The notes below the pieces were generated by a model. The model worked only from the letters and a program-made list of their open reading frames with translations. It did not search any database and had not been told where the DNA came from. Positions 13,601 to 24,529 of a stretch of 64,000 nucleotides of DNA are shown here, one piece after another. Source of the DNA: Phoronis australis (lineage: Eukaryota; Phoronida; Phoronidae); contig NMRA01000052.1 in NCBI GenBank assembly GCA_002633005.1, positions 857,235-921,234 on the forward strand. Direction: 5' to 3'. The position numbers and the translations under genes were made by a program. Position 1 is the stretch's first letter. Every line of letters begins with the position of its first letter.

Positions 13601-16600
13601 GGGTAAAATTTATTGTTTGTTTGTCGACATGTCGCAAAGGGGCGGAGCTTGCGATGGGTCAATTGAGTCAAACTCGTGCATTGTGGAAAGCGCTTCGTAA
13701 CGCATCCCGAAATTTCACCATTTGGCGACGCGGTAGCCTGAACGCTTTGATTTTTGGCGATTGCTTTTTGAGGTAAATCGCCAACAAAATCAAGATGGCG
13801 GACGAGTAAGTATTTTGTTTCAGCCTGTATACTTTATTGAGATTTCAAATTTTTTTTTAAGTAGTCTCCGACAGTCCGTAAAATGCGCTCCATGTCATTG
13901 TAGTGTAAATCTTGGGGCGGTGCTTGTGCACTTGCCTCATGAGCAAAGAAATGTCGAATAATGAGGAATTCTGTTAAGTTTGTTGAGTACCATTATGAAA
14001 ACTCCTCACCGGTCGACATCGGGCAACTCGACCGGTTTGCTTACCTCGAAATCTGCCGGAATTGATCACTATTGTCGTTAATTAATTACATCGCCTGATC
14101 TGGGCTGTTGATGTTATCGTTCTTTAGATAACCAGACCCATCATAAACACACTTGGGCGAGACAATGGAGTTTTGAAAGTTTTGTTTTGAAAGTTTTTCA
14201 GTAGCATATTTTTAAGAGTTCGTGAAAGTACACATGACTGGGTTTTTAAATTTTTGAAAAATTGGACGAGAAATGTGACTTTTACAACCTAAAACGTTTG
14301 TATAACGCTTGCATTATGTTTCTCATTAATTCTACTGGATGTGCAACATTATTGGACCAATTACCAAAAAGGCAGCAGTTGGATTTTGAGGCAAAGATAA
14401 GTGTCATCCTACAATTCATTGCATGATTAGCAAAATGTTCTAGGAGTGAGGCAAAATCATCTTGGCATTCGCCATATTGAATTTTTGAAAAGCGCGTGTA
14501 GAAAGCCGATCGTTCAATAGCGGCATCTATATCGTGGGACATTCAGGTGAAAGGGTCGCCTGTAATTTTGCTCGTAATTACGACGTAGACTTCGCTCGTT
14601 TTCACGACAATATTTGTTCGTCCATAATTACACTCGTAATCGTTATATCCAATGACAAACTGATTTTTAGGTCACGTGAGCTCCGAAGCAGATGTACGCT
14701 TGGTATTTTATGCTCCTGTTTTTTGCTTGTAATTTTACGCTTGAAAATTTATCCTCGCATTTTTGTGCATGTTGTCAGGTATTTAGAAGGTAAAATCTTA
14801 GGTGTAAAGTATATAAGTGTAAAAGATTGAAAAATATCGAAGACCGACTGATATTTTTGACTTGCTGCCCTAGCCATCCCAGGTATTTGAACATTGTCCG
14901 TTTTAGTACACAGACATCGGTGACCTTAAGTCGTGAATATAAGCATAATAAGCAGCTGATTTTCATACTACCCGATATCCGTTAGCAACTGCTCATGTGA
15001 TGTCATGTACATATATCAGCCTTCGTAAATATACGTGTTTTGCCAATCTTAATCATTGTTTGTCTCCGTAAGCAGAGTTTTTAAGCGGTCGCTGATATCG
15101 CCAGCCATTTTGAATGAGCCCCTAAAGTCGTTACCGTTTCGTTTAGACGGAAATGCACGAAGTATGACCACACAAATCAACTACAGTGCTTACAGTTACT
15201 CTAGACGACATCAAAACGCATTGCATTGTTTATTAATTCAGTTTCAATTGAAAAAAAAATGTTATATGTTTTGCACCCACTTTTGGTGTGCACAGACGTT
15301 TTCAACGAGGTTGTTCAAGTAAAACGCTGAGAACCCAGCATCGATTATCTCTCTGTATTTTACAGCCTTGGTACAAAGCTGTATATAAATATACAGCTTT
15401 GCACCGATGTGGGTAAAAAAGTCGTAAGATAAAATCTGACACAAAATTAGTGTCATTAAAAACTACAGTCTTCCTTGAGTAAACAAAATTATTTAACAGT
15501 GTTGGAAAAATGGCGTTCTGCCGTCATTCTGCTGCTAAAGTTGTGGAGCGATCTTTGGCGACGGCTTTCGGCGCCATTGGCCAGTTTCTTTTTTCGCCGA
15601 TTCTTCGATGAATATTTTCGTAAATATATCCTGAAAATGCACAAAAAAGTGGATTAGTGAAATCTGCTGTTTTTAAGATACATTTGAAAAAAGATGCTAC
15701 TCACTCACTGTTTATTATCATATTGTGAATACCAACACGTCCGGGTATTCGTTTGACGTTCGTAAGCAGACGAACGCTGGAAACTTCAACGCCAGACGTC
15801 GCGGGACCGTACAGAAGAGGAAAGAAGCTCGTTCACGACTTTAGGGCACTCACGACTTTAAGACCTCTGATGATATTAAAGTGGAAAAATGCACATTTAG
15901 CAGGTCTGACAATGTTTTAATTTTATTTGTTGAAATTATTATATTTTTTAATATCTAGGCGAAGTTTCATTCTCTTACTATTAGCAGTGCGTGCAGACGA
16001 TATTAGACATTGCAAAAACATAAGTTCAAAACCGTTTTCAATGGTTAGTATTGAACAATTTCTAAATGTTCATGGCAAATCACTCATTCTTTATTAAATA
16101 CATTTGAGTAACAAACAATTTGGACAAAAATATCAACTGAGTATTAGTTTAATGGCTGGTGGTCTCGTAGACTGGTATGAGCTAACGGCCCGCGGCGTGG
16201 GTGCAAGCAAAATATGAAAGTCAACCGACACTCACCTGCCGTTACACCCGTTTAAGTGCAAAACAATCTAATAAACGTCATTTTTTGCATAATTCTCCGC
16301 CTTTTGTAATAAAGAAAAGTCTGCGTTTTGAAAACAGTACGCTCGTGATACGCGCACGCGCTATTTCCCTCGCGAGGCTATTTTCTTTGTAGCATCTCTC
16401 GGGCGCATGGGGCAATGACGACAGCTTCGCAAGCCAAATTTGTTGTCAGAAATTTGGTTTGCTATTATTAAAATACTATAAACTTGTAACGAAATGAAAT
16501 CAGTTCCGGTAATATGCTGTGACATGTACACAACCTCGTTGAAGAAGAACAGTTGATCGTAGAATCGGGGAAAAAAGAAACTGGCCAATAGGTGACGTAA

Positions 16601-19600
16601 TACTTCTTGGCGCTGAAAGTCGACGCAAAAGATCGCTCCACAACTTTAGGAGCGAAATATTTGTAGAACGCCAATTTTCCAACACCTGAAAATAACTTAG
16701 TTTACTCACGGAAGAGTGTAGGTTTTAATGCTACTAATTTTGTGTCAGATTTTACTTGGTCTATTTTTACCCACATCGACGCAAAGCTGTATATTTAGTA
16801 TATAGCTTTGCACCAAGGCTGCGTATTTTTTCATTAACGCTTGTATTTTAGATATCAAAATTGTTCTTTTGGCACCTTATGCCTTAAAACACAAATTTAT
16901 AATTCAGCAAACTGGAAAATATGATTAACCTCGGCAAAACATGGACGTGACGTCGTGCAACGAAATTGCAAAAGAATTTCGATTAATTTAATTAGCAGTG
17001 GGTTTTCAGAAACCCATGTAATTTTCATATTTTTGCAAAAAGTACCAGTCCTCTGCTTAGGCGGCTGTAACTAATTCAGTGACCCCACTTTGTTTAGCAA
17101 AGACTAAAATACCAATATCAAATTAAACTAAAACCGTGTCAAATTGCCTACAACACCATTGTCAATCTCGTGGCACGTAAGCGGAAATTGTTTTTATGGG
17201 CACACTGTAAAAAATACGCCATTACTCAAACACCACAATGAAAGCACCACCCCTGAAGATCAAACTTTGCTGACCGGATAGCTGAGGACCATACGACTCT
17301 CAAGCGTGATGACGGCACGCAATTGCTTTTTGAGATAATTTGTTCTTTGAAGGTCTACACAACTGCCGCGATAATTCATTTTTGCTACCTAATGAATCTC
17401 AAACTGTCACCGACAATTTCAGAATTGTGACACATTTTTTAATTGCGATAGTTTGTGTCTAGCGAGGCCTATTCCAAGAAAATGACGGATTTAGGTTACT
17501 TAATCTTTAACTCGTTAGTTCCGTTCCAAGAAATCTATCTTAAGTTTCTCTTAAATTTCAAGCTTAAACTACCACTTGAACGATTATTTAAGTCAGTTTG
17601 ATGCCACAATATGTTGAGTTAATTGTTTTATTAAATTTCGCAGTGCACATTATAGCCATTGTACTTTTAATGCATAATCTTTTTAAAGATATTAAAATAT
17701 TTGAAATGCTCGGTCATCTCCCGTGCTGGTGTCGGCTTGTGACGCAAAATTATAACATGTTCTAAGGACCGAGTCGGATCGAAACAACGACTCACAAAAT
17801 AAAATTGCTTTAAAAATCTAAGCAACCAATCTTAGCGTCAATTACGATACGGTTTACATTTTTAGTATCGTGTTAATGGATTTTATACGTTCTAAGAACG
17901 CCCCTCGGGCGATAATTCTCCAAAATCCACGAGGGCTCTAGACAACGGGGGATAACGACTTCGCCATGTAATAATCTATATATATTCAGACCCAAGACAA
18001 TTAGTCTCGTGAAAAAGCACGGTCACGCTGGTATTCGCGAGAAATTACCATGCATCATTCCAGCGCCATCGGTAAAATGCCGGCAACGAAAGCCTCTATG
18101 TTTGGAGCAACTATGGCTGTAAATTGGTTCTTAGTAGAGATTAGTCGATTCCAATCTCCTCTGGCTCTCAGTTCGTGGTAAAATGATGTCTTTTAACTAC
18201 GGATTGAAGACTAGCCCTACCAAGTTGGCACACAATGATCACCTCCTCAATAAAATGTAATGCAGATGGCTCTCGGTAACGGCAGATTTGTGTTCCCCTA
18301 CACCACAGTGGTGTTAGTTCTCAGTAAATACGCAGCACTGACGCATTTTTAGAGAGAAAGTAAATTACTAACAAGCAAATCAGCGCATTAAGATTCCAAC
18401 TAAGGAAATCAATACACTTATTAAGTGACTTAATTTTTGTGCTTAGCAGTCAGAACGAGACTATTTGATTACGCACGACAAATGAATGACAAAATGAACT
18501 TTTTAAAATCAGTTGCTTAGATCAGCCTCCAAAATCATCAAATGTGTACTTTGTGTGCTTGGTATAAAAAACATGTCGAATTGAGTATTTCACCAATGTG
18601 TGTTGAATAACGAATATATTGGGGATGTGAGTTTAACTGCTTTGGAAAATAAAAGAATTTTAACTGGTTAGCTTTTTTAAGTTCATTTCTACGGCTTTAC
18701 GTTCATTTTATCTTTTTAACAGTTTGCTGTGGGAAATTCAAAAATGAAATATACTCACACTGAGACGCTTGTTTATTAGATGTTCATCTTTGCGAAGCAC
18801 CGTTTAGGCAAAGATTCTCGTAATAACAACAGAGAATCTGTTGTATAGCCTATAAAAGGGTGTTGAAAAGGTGATTAAGTGCTAAGTGTTGATTAAATTC
18901 AGAGTAGTCTTTCTAAATCAGTTTTTAACCTTAGCTCTTACACGTAGACGTTCATATAGACTGTCTCTTGGTCTGTGCATCAGTATTAAGGAAAATGCAT
19001 TAATAATCAAAAGGATTGCCGTTTATTTTATACTTTTATACTGATAGCACGTGCATATTTTTGTTTCGAACCCCCTTTCTCCCAGTCTGCTCGTATCAAC
19101 CTTTTATTTGTCCGTCCTCATCGCATTTTTCTTTAATATTCCATTCATGTCAGGTGCTTTAAAACACGAAGCAATGTTGAAAGCCTAAGTCTAAAGGAAC
19201 TGCAAGAGGTAGGAGAGTCGCTCGCCAACTTACTCGAAAGTTTTGGCGGCAGTAAAATGGGATTCAAAATGCAGGCAGACGACTCTGACAGTTTCGTTGT
19301 GGTGTCGCCGTCCTTTCCGTGCGTCGGCATTGACAATCAACCAGACCTAAACGTGCAGTGTGATGTCGGCTTTTGTGACGAGAGCAACATGAAGTACTGC
19401 AACGCTTTGGTAAGTGCAGTGCAGCCCTACTCAGGAGTTAATTCAACTGCCGGTGTTCTGTCCTCGGATGCAGGGGTCTGGTTGTCAAAAATGTGCCCTT
19501 TGTATTTCCTTCGACGCTGAGATGAATAGCGTCTAGCTTCTTTGGCAAGGAACCCAGTTATAAATAAAGCTGTCGAAAAGTGAATAACGTTGATTGCGCC

Positions 19601-21011
19601 TGCGTATAGAGGGACAACATTGATGCTTCTTCGTGTAACATGGACTCCAAAATATAAAGTCAGATTTTACACTGAACATGCTCGTACTACTTATGTGGTG
19701 TCACACTTCCTGAGACAGGTCTCCCACACAGTGAAGTGTTATGTCACGGACTGTTCATTAGTTGTAACTGCAAACAAACGCTCAAATGAATGCTTCTGCG
19801 CACACTTTTGAAAAAGGCGACACATGTTACTAAAATGGTCGTACTGGCCACAGACCGTATGTTATAGTCTATGGTACGTGCAAGCAACACGTCGAGGAAC
19901 AAATGGAAAATTGTTTTGTCTGTACCATAATTTTGCACTGCCAACCGTTCGTGGCCCTCACGGACTAATACAGAGTAAACATTCTTCTTCCGTCACGCCT
20001 CTCTCACAATAGGGACTCCATTCTCTTCAGAGCTTTACAATAGGGTAAAATTTGCCCGCATGAAAATGCGCAGCTAGTGCTGTTCGCAAATTCATCATTG
20101 TTGGTTCTGCGTTTTTAGAACCAGTGCGGAGTGGAGGGAACGTTACCCGCAGGAAGACGAACTGTGACAATGGATTACAAAGCAAAATATACTGAAGGTG
20201 GTGAAGGTACGCAGGGAGGGCTAAGTATTTTGCACAACACTGTGATTGAAAAGTTTTTGTACATCACATTGCAATCAAGAAGACATTCGTAAAAGTAACA
20301 TAATGTAACTTATTAGTAAGTGTTTTGATCTTCGCTTAGGCATGTGACAGAGAAAGTAAACACGTCCAGCGTCATCGACCGGCTGGGACTGTTCTCTTGT
20401 TATGCGGGAGAATGAAACACTCCCGTTGAAGCTGCACGTCCTTCATCTAAATGTAAAACCAAGAATTGTTCTAATAAAACCTGTGAAAGTGGGCATTCCT
20501 TGTTGTAATAGTATCGGTTTCAACATTCAATTGTGTGCGACAATTTGCGATTAAAATGGACAAGTCAAACTCCGGGGTTCATTTCATGAAAAGTGCTTTA
20601 GATTTATATCTGAAATTTCATCTTCCGCTCCAAACAATCTTTTTTGAAAAATAAAATAATCATATCTCACCCCAGCAAAAGTACAGCCGTCTGTTGAAAT
20701 ATGCCCATGTAATTGCTGGTTGCTCAGATTATTTCCACACAATTTCTAAGCCGCGATGTCGTGACACTGACGTAGCATGACAACGTGCTAGAAAGTGAAA
20801 GTCAAATTCGTTCTTGTTTTGTGAATGAAATGTGTGTACTATTAAAACTCAGCCAAATATAAATTCCATATTGTATTGACATTTCATGACTTAGAAATAT
20901 TGTTCATATTTTACAGACAAAAAGGGCGGTGGCTCAACAGCTGCATGTGTACATTCGAGTCTGCCAACTTTAGTTATTACCTCACTGCTTATTGTTGCTG
21001 TAAACAATTAA
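1616..21011 (+). CDS. CCP/sushi - mucin-like repeat - ZP-C-like surface protein, 5' partial
   Basis: Seven exons chain with matching phases and GT/AG borders: 1616-3620, 9503-9716, 12087-12202, 12504-12585, 19154-19409, 20119-20206, 20917-21011 (TAA at 21009-21011). Exon 1616-3620 is phase 1-1, as CCP exons usually are. It encodes CTKPQILNG, then Ser/Thr-rich 36-residue repeats, then the CCP end with cysteines at 3530, 3575 and 3617. Exon 9503 is Pro/Thr/Ser-rich. The next four exons (about 180 residues) look like the C-terminal half of a ZP domain (FVEECSVSPS, then VQCDVGFCDES..YC); no ZP-N half was found. The last exon ends GGGSTAACVHSSLP plus a hydrophobic stretch and NN, like a GPI signal; GRR just before may be a processing site. 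The first exons and signal peptide lie upstream. Role inferred: extracellular filament, matrix or adhesion protein. The exon chain is strong; the ZP call is moderate. The donor at 12586 (gtttgt) is weak. Confidence 0.75.
1813..3375 (+). repeat. Coding 108-bp minisatellite (36-residue mucin-like units)
   Basis: Units of exactly 108 bp start at 1813, 1921, 2029, 2137, 2245 and 2353 (type A, with SVRARSPAQSMRTIAITS) and, after the gap, at 2714, 2822, 2930, 3038, 3146 and 3254 (type B, with GRLTSPAQSMRRTVIVSG). Type B copies are almost identical to each other; type A copies differ at several sites. The repeat is rich in Ser, Thr and Pro, so dense O-glycosylation is likely. The reading frame is open throughout, except that the 185-N spacer shifts it from frame 1 to frame 2. 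The gap also breaks the 108-bp register by 37 bases, so its length is only an estimate. Confidence 0.95.
2483..2667. other. Assembly gap (185 N) inside the coding repeat array
   Basis: The run of N lies between type A and type B repeat units. To keep the 108-bp register across it, the true missing length would be 148, 256 or another value differing by 108. A collapsed or uncertain number of repeats is therefore likely. Confidence 0.95.
4441..4579. mobile_element. Short inverted-repeat element (MITE), family B copy 1
   Basis: The left end GGGTAGAGTTCAAACGCTAG and the right end, read in reverse (GGGTAGAGTTAAGTAGCTA), form terminal inverted repeats. The interior AAAAAGCAAGACTTCG is shared with copies at 33250-33375 and 51688-51824. 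It has no coding capacity. Confidence 0.7.
5270..5440 (-). repeat. Dispersed repeat containing GTTGAGACCAATTT core
   Basis: On the minus strand this stretch reads AAAAAGTTGAGACCAATTTT and then AGTAACTGGTCTAAACCCAA. Similar stretches occur on the plus strand near 5820, 31560, 35085 and 59560, and on the minus strand near 3800 and 34870. Because the copies share both DNA and accidental peptide similarity, the open frames over them should not be taken as genes. Boundaries are approximate. Confidence 0.55.
8233..8580. repeat. Degenerate tandem duplication, about 176-bp unit
   Basis: ACGAGTGC followed by a CACTCGTAT-type motif appears near 8234 and again near 8410 with the same order of flanking motifs (GAACGAGA, then GCACTCGTAT, then CATTTTCAAAA or similar). 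The two copies are diverged. Related motifs recur near 11420-11610. Confidence 0.45.
8903..9054. mobile_element. Short foldback element with GGGC..AGTTGCA termini
   Basis: The left end GGGCCCAGTTGCATAAAA and the reverse of the right end (GGGCTGAGTTGCACAAAG) form imperfect terminal inverted repeats, followed inward by GTTAT on both sides. The inside holds two TGACGTC motifs in inverted arrangement. The total is about 152 bp with no coding capacity, typical of a non-autonomous DNA element. No clear target duplication was identified. Confidence 0.65.
9717..12086 (+). other. Intron 2 of the CCP/ZP-like gene
   Basis: Donor gtaagt at 9717 and acceptor ttttacag ending at 12086. It contains the inverted-repeat element at 10150-10424 and a short imperfect palindrome at 10877-10907. 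A phase 2-2 exon for a ZP-N half was looked for here and not found. Confidence 0.6.
10150..10424. mobile_element. MITE family A copy 2, 5-bp target duplication TACTT
   Basis: The right terminus is CTGGGTGCGCGCATG (10410-10424) and the left terminus is a mutated inverse, CATGAGCGTATCCAC. TACTT lies immediately outside both ends (10145-10149 and 10425-10429). Internal motifs AAAAAGGTCCGCCTTAGAGA and ACGAGACAAAAG are shared with the copy at 21766-22002 and, inverted, with the copy at 41854-42122. The length is 275 bp. The open frame over it is not a gene. Confidence 0.85.
12596..12640. repeat. Three perfect copies of a 15-bp repeat
   Basis: ATGTTGACCTACATC occurs three times in a row without mismatch, starting 11 bases after the inferred splice donor at 12585/12586. 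Copy number is likely to vary between individuals. Confidence 0.9.
12890..13181 (+). promoter_or_regulatory. Promoter-like GC-rich stretch ending in a YY1-like ATG
   Basis: The stretch carries a CCAAT motif (GACCAATT), a GC box (GGGGCGG near 13010) and a 10-bp inverted repeat ATTTTACCCG/CGGGTAAAAT (12945-12954 and 12971-12980). It ends with CAAGATGGCGGACGA directly followed by the consensus donor gtaagt. AAGATGGCGG is the core of the YY1 site often found over start codons. The whole stretch is repeated at 13519-13812 by the assembly duplication. A short first coding exon (Met-Ala-Asp) is conceivable, but no second exon was found. Speculative. Confidence 0.3.
13400..13493. other. Assembly gap (94 N)
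   Basis: A run of N flanked on both sides by copies of the same sequence; the gap probably has negative true length (overlapping contigs). Confidence 0.95.
15363..16821. mobile_element. Foldback DNA element with about 255-bp inverted arms
   Basis: The left arm (15363 to about 15628) and the right arm (about 16555 to 16821) are inverted copies at roughly 85% identity by eye. Both begin with CAGCCTTGGT at the outer end. Each terminus contains its own palindrome: AAAGCTGTATAT and its inverse around AA at 15375-15400, and an imperfect version at 16783-16809. The arms share the TGTTGGAAAAnTGGCGTTCT and AAGTTGTGGAGCGATCTTT segments. The frames at 15475-15657 (+) and 16709-16500 (-) are mirror images of the same arm sequence and not genes. 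CAG..CTG ends with GTATTTT near both borders hint at a hAT-type origin, but the target duplication is not exact. Confidence 0.8.
19410..20916 (+). other. Introns 5 and 6 of the CCP/ZP-like gene
   Basis: Intron 19410-20118 and intron 20207-20916 flank the small exon 20119-20206. No repeats or other features were recognised in them. Confidence 0.5.
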
Positions 21012-21069
21012 ATGCAGATTTGGCGTCGAGTTCTCTCGCGTGACCTTATTGGTCGAACAGGGAGAGAGT

Positions 21070-22520
21070 GTCATCAAGTTTTACATTTCGTTCTAATTAG
21101 CCGAGTTTTATAAAGTAATATGACGGGAGTAAGCAACACACTGATCAAGATGAACAGCGTCCTGTCTCCATCAGTTGAGATAGAGCCTGTATGTTATGAC
21201 GTGTGTCCTTGAAGTTTTACGTTTTGTCCTAATTAGCCGAGTTTTGTAAAATAATATGAGTGGAGTAAGCAACACACTGATCAAGATGAACAGCGTTCTG
21301 TCTCCATCAGTTGAGATAGAGCCTGTATGTTATGACGTGTGACTTTTAAGTCTTAATTTTTGTTTCAATTGGGCGAGTCTTGTAAAGTAACATGAGTGGA
21401 GTAATGAACACTGTGATGAACGGTGTTCTGTCTCCGTCATCAGGTGAGATAGAACCTCGTGTGTTATGACGTGTGACTTTTAAGTCTTACATTTTGTTTC
21501 AATTAGCCGAGTCTTGTAAAGCAACATGAGTGCAGTAATTAACACAGTGATGAACGTTGTTCTGTCTCCGTCTGTCAGTTGAGATAGAACCTGCATGTTA
21601 TGACGTGTGTCCTTGAAGTTTTACGTTTTGTCCTAATTAGCCGAGTTTTGTAAAGTAATATGTGTAAGTAATATGAGTGGAGTAAGCAACACACTGATTA
21701 AGATGAACAGCATTCTGTCTCCGTCATTAGTTGAGATAGAATCTGTATGTTATGACGTGTGACTACATGCGCGCACCCAGGAAGGGCGTTCGAGCCCCCA
21801 CCCATTTGGCGAAGTGGGTAAGTAAAAAGGTCCGCCTCAGAGAAACAAAAAGTCCGAGAAAACGAGACAAAAGGCGCAGACGCACAGTTCACGGACCTGA
21901 AGGTGATACCCCGTTGTTTTAGTCCTCCCGCTTTTTTTAGCAAAAGGTCCACTTTGTCGGAGATTCGAGCCTCCCCCCATATAAAGGGTGGGTGCGCGCA
22001 TGGACTATTAAGTTTTGCGTTTTGTTCTTAAACAGTGGTTTTCTAAACGACATCAACTGAAGTGCAGTTAAGGATCACACTGAAATTAGTTACAGCAACC
22101 TTCATTCTCTACCAGTTGGGGTTGAGTTATGACGTGCGAATCACTTAATGGAACACAGTACTGTGGCACTTTACTGCAGATGAACTTTCAAACGTGGGGA
22201 GTTGAGGCTCTCACCGGGCTAACTTGTGTCCCTTTAATGAATTTTTGTTACCGATTGTTGAGACACGTGCTCTCTCATTAGGTTTTATATTGTATAATAA
22301 ATTATTTATGGATCACGCTGAACGTCAAACGTGTTTTCGCTCAGATATCAAGTGACGTTAAGACGCGTGCCTTGATAATGTGTTGGTCATCAAGTTTTGG
22401 ATTTTGTTCCTTAATACCAACTAGTTAATTAAAGATCACATTGACGCAGCAAACTGGGTACTGCTTAACAGTAGATTACTGGCTTTTACCCATCGTTAGA
22501 TAACATTCCATCTATGACGT
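21070..22520. repeat. Tandem array of about 135-bp units
   Basis: The motif TTATGACGTG recurs at 21194, 21330, 21464, 21599 and 21750, that is, every 134-136 bp and finally 151 bp. Between them the order AATTAGCCGAG, GTAAAGTAATATGA, AACAC..TGAT, GTTCTGTCTCC, GAGATAGA is kept. Diverged units continue beyond the inserted element, with relatives of TATGACGTG near 22128 and 22512. The MITE at 21766-22002 has inserted in the array. It lies just downstream of the CCP/ZP-like gene stop codon. Confidence 0.85.
21766..22002. mobile_element. MITE family A copy 1, 5-bp target duplication GACTA
   Basis: Terminal inverted repeats CATGCGCGCACCCAG (21766-21780) and GTGGGTGCGCGCATG (21988-22002) match at 14 of 15 positions. 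GACTA occurs directly outside both ends (21761-21765 and 22003-22007). The element is 237 bp and non-coding. It shares the inner GGTCCGCCT..AGAGAAACAAAA segment with the copy at 10150-10424. Confidence 0.9.
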
Positions 22521-24529
22521 GTCATTTGATTAGTGTACTTGATATCATAGAGCTCCAGGGCTGGAATACCAAATTCGATGTGACGCTGGTGGGATTGCGC
22601 CGCGCATGCGTGGTTTTTGTTTGGATTTGTTTGTTTCAGTGTTGGTTCGTGCTTTGGGATTTAAGAGTCACATTATTAGAAAGACCTTCAGCAGTTCTTG
22701 GTGGTGTATGATTATACCATAAACGAAAGATGAATAATTTTAACTTATCAGTAATTATTTCGCGTACCTGACTGGTTTAAAATATTTTTTTATTCTAAGA
22801 ACCAAAAGTGTCGCCAGAATACGAAATATAACAGAGTGTAATTGTAAAATAAAAAAGAAATGAACCAGTGAGGCTACATAAATGACTAATTAAATCAGAA
22901 GGGAGATCATTTCAATGATTCATGATTTTTACCCTCTTAAGACAAAAGATTTTAGAATATGGACCTCACACAGTTGTCGGGCATTCATCCGAAATTATAC
23001 GTCTTTATATATTAATTGGACCTTCGGTGCCACTTGATACAGTTACATCTTCAGTAGAAATTCAGGACATCTGAAAGTGCGATGGACTAATTATTCCAAC
23101 TACTTTAACCAAAATTTGCCGATAAAGGCTTTCTAATTGATAAAAAGCGATCAAACAACTTTTGTGAGGCTCTGATATATTCCTTGGGTACCTCATTACA
23201 CTGGTTCAGTAGCGTGCAGAGATTTGGTGATTTTTTACTAGATGACCCCTTCTCTACTCAAATGCATGGTTCCTAGTAATAAGAATAGTGAAAAGATGAA
23301 ACATAAAATAGAAACTTTTTATTTGAATTAACTACAAACCAGTCACAATTCCAAAATGTTTATCCATGGTGATTGGATTCCTAACGATGGGGATGCCCGG
23401 AGTCGTCGCCCCGTCACCTCCCCCCCCCCCCCNATTCTGGAAAATAACAATATTCACGACAAAAAGACAATGTTTTTTACGTAGTGGTCAACATTCGAGA
23501 ATGAAAAAACGAGATTACTGGATTGAAAAGTGGGACTTCTGGATAAAGAGGACGTCTGGGTCTATGCTAAAACGCATGGATGAAATGTTCGCCGCAACCG
23601 TGACACACAAAAGTCGGTAGAAGTTACTCTCGTTTTGTTATATCAGTCACAAAATTGGAGCTTCTGATCGGCAGTCATCGAAAATACTAGTATACATAGG
23701 TAACGTAATCGGTCAATTTTTTGCAAAACAAGTACTATTTTATCGAACGGGAGAGGTACCATTCAGAAGTCGAATGAGAAATTGCAGGTGCCGTAAAAGC
23801 CCATGAAACGTCCGTTTTTTCTTTTTACTGGAACGGGAAACATGGCTTTGTCGCTTGAGAAATTGCAATGAAGATGTACGTATGTAGATTTCGCCGTATG
23901 TCAAAAAGCGGGACATTTTGATGGTGTGGTGAGAGGTTTGGAAAAAATTCAAAAAGTGGGATAGTCATCCAAGAGCGGGACGATTGGCGAGTACAATGTG
24001 CGTTGTCAGCAACACAAAGTACTGGATTGGATTCTTTTACAAGATAAACTTTTCATGTTAATAAATATTATTAGGTGCTGCAGATAACACTCACTTCTCA
24101 GACATGGAATTAACAAGAAAGTATCTGCGGAACAGGTAATTCTCATATAGTTAAACAACATATCGCAACAACTATTTAAAGTAGGAAGATTTATTTTTCA
24201 TCATTGTCGTATGAACACAAAGCACTATTTTCTTGCAATAAACAATATTTGACAAAAATTGCGGGAGTGGTGTTTCGGTCCGCGGGTGTCTTGTTCGTTC
24301 CTGTTTTTCAAGGTCGGGGTTTGTGTTTTTCGAGCTGAGTAGCTGACGGTGCGGAAGTCTGTTTTCGACCCGGGGATTTCGGTTTTACATCGGGGTTCCA
24401 ATTTCAATGGACCACCTTGATTTTAGCGGTTGAAAGTTCGCTTAACGGTAACACATAACTAGAAAGATTATTGTCATGGCGTGACAATAACGGACTCTGC
24501 GCGTGCGTATTACAGCAACCCGTTTACCA
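22521..24529. other. Intergenic AT-rich DNA, nothing recognised
   Basis: No exon-like or repeat structure was recognised. A run of 13 C (23420-23432) ends in a single N at 23433, an evident sequencing stall. Confidence 0.5.

Larger units (their letters stand above)
12865..14200. repeat. Near-identical duplication across a gap, probably unmerged haplotypes
   Basis: 12865-13399 (535 bp) matches 13494-14200 (707 bp) almost base for base. I saw two substitutions (A/G near 12943, G/A near 13051) and one 172-bp insertion (13811-13982) in the second copy. The first copy stops exactly at the left edge of the N run and the second begins exactly at its right edge. This is what two overlapping allelic contig ends look like when a scaffolder leaves them side by side. 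Confidence 0.85.
12586..19153 (+). other. Intron 4 of the CCP/ZP-like gene, with assembly duplication and foldback element
   Basis: The intron between exons 12504-12585 and 19154-19409. It holds a triple 15-bp repeat, the near-identical duplication around the 94-N gap, a promoter-like GC-rich stretch, and the 1.46-kb foldback element at 15363-16821. From 16822 to 19153 only AT-rich sequence is seen, with a partial copy of the GTTCCAAG element near 17519. Confidence 0.6.
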
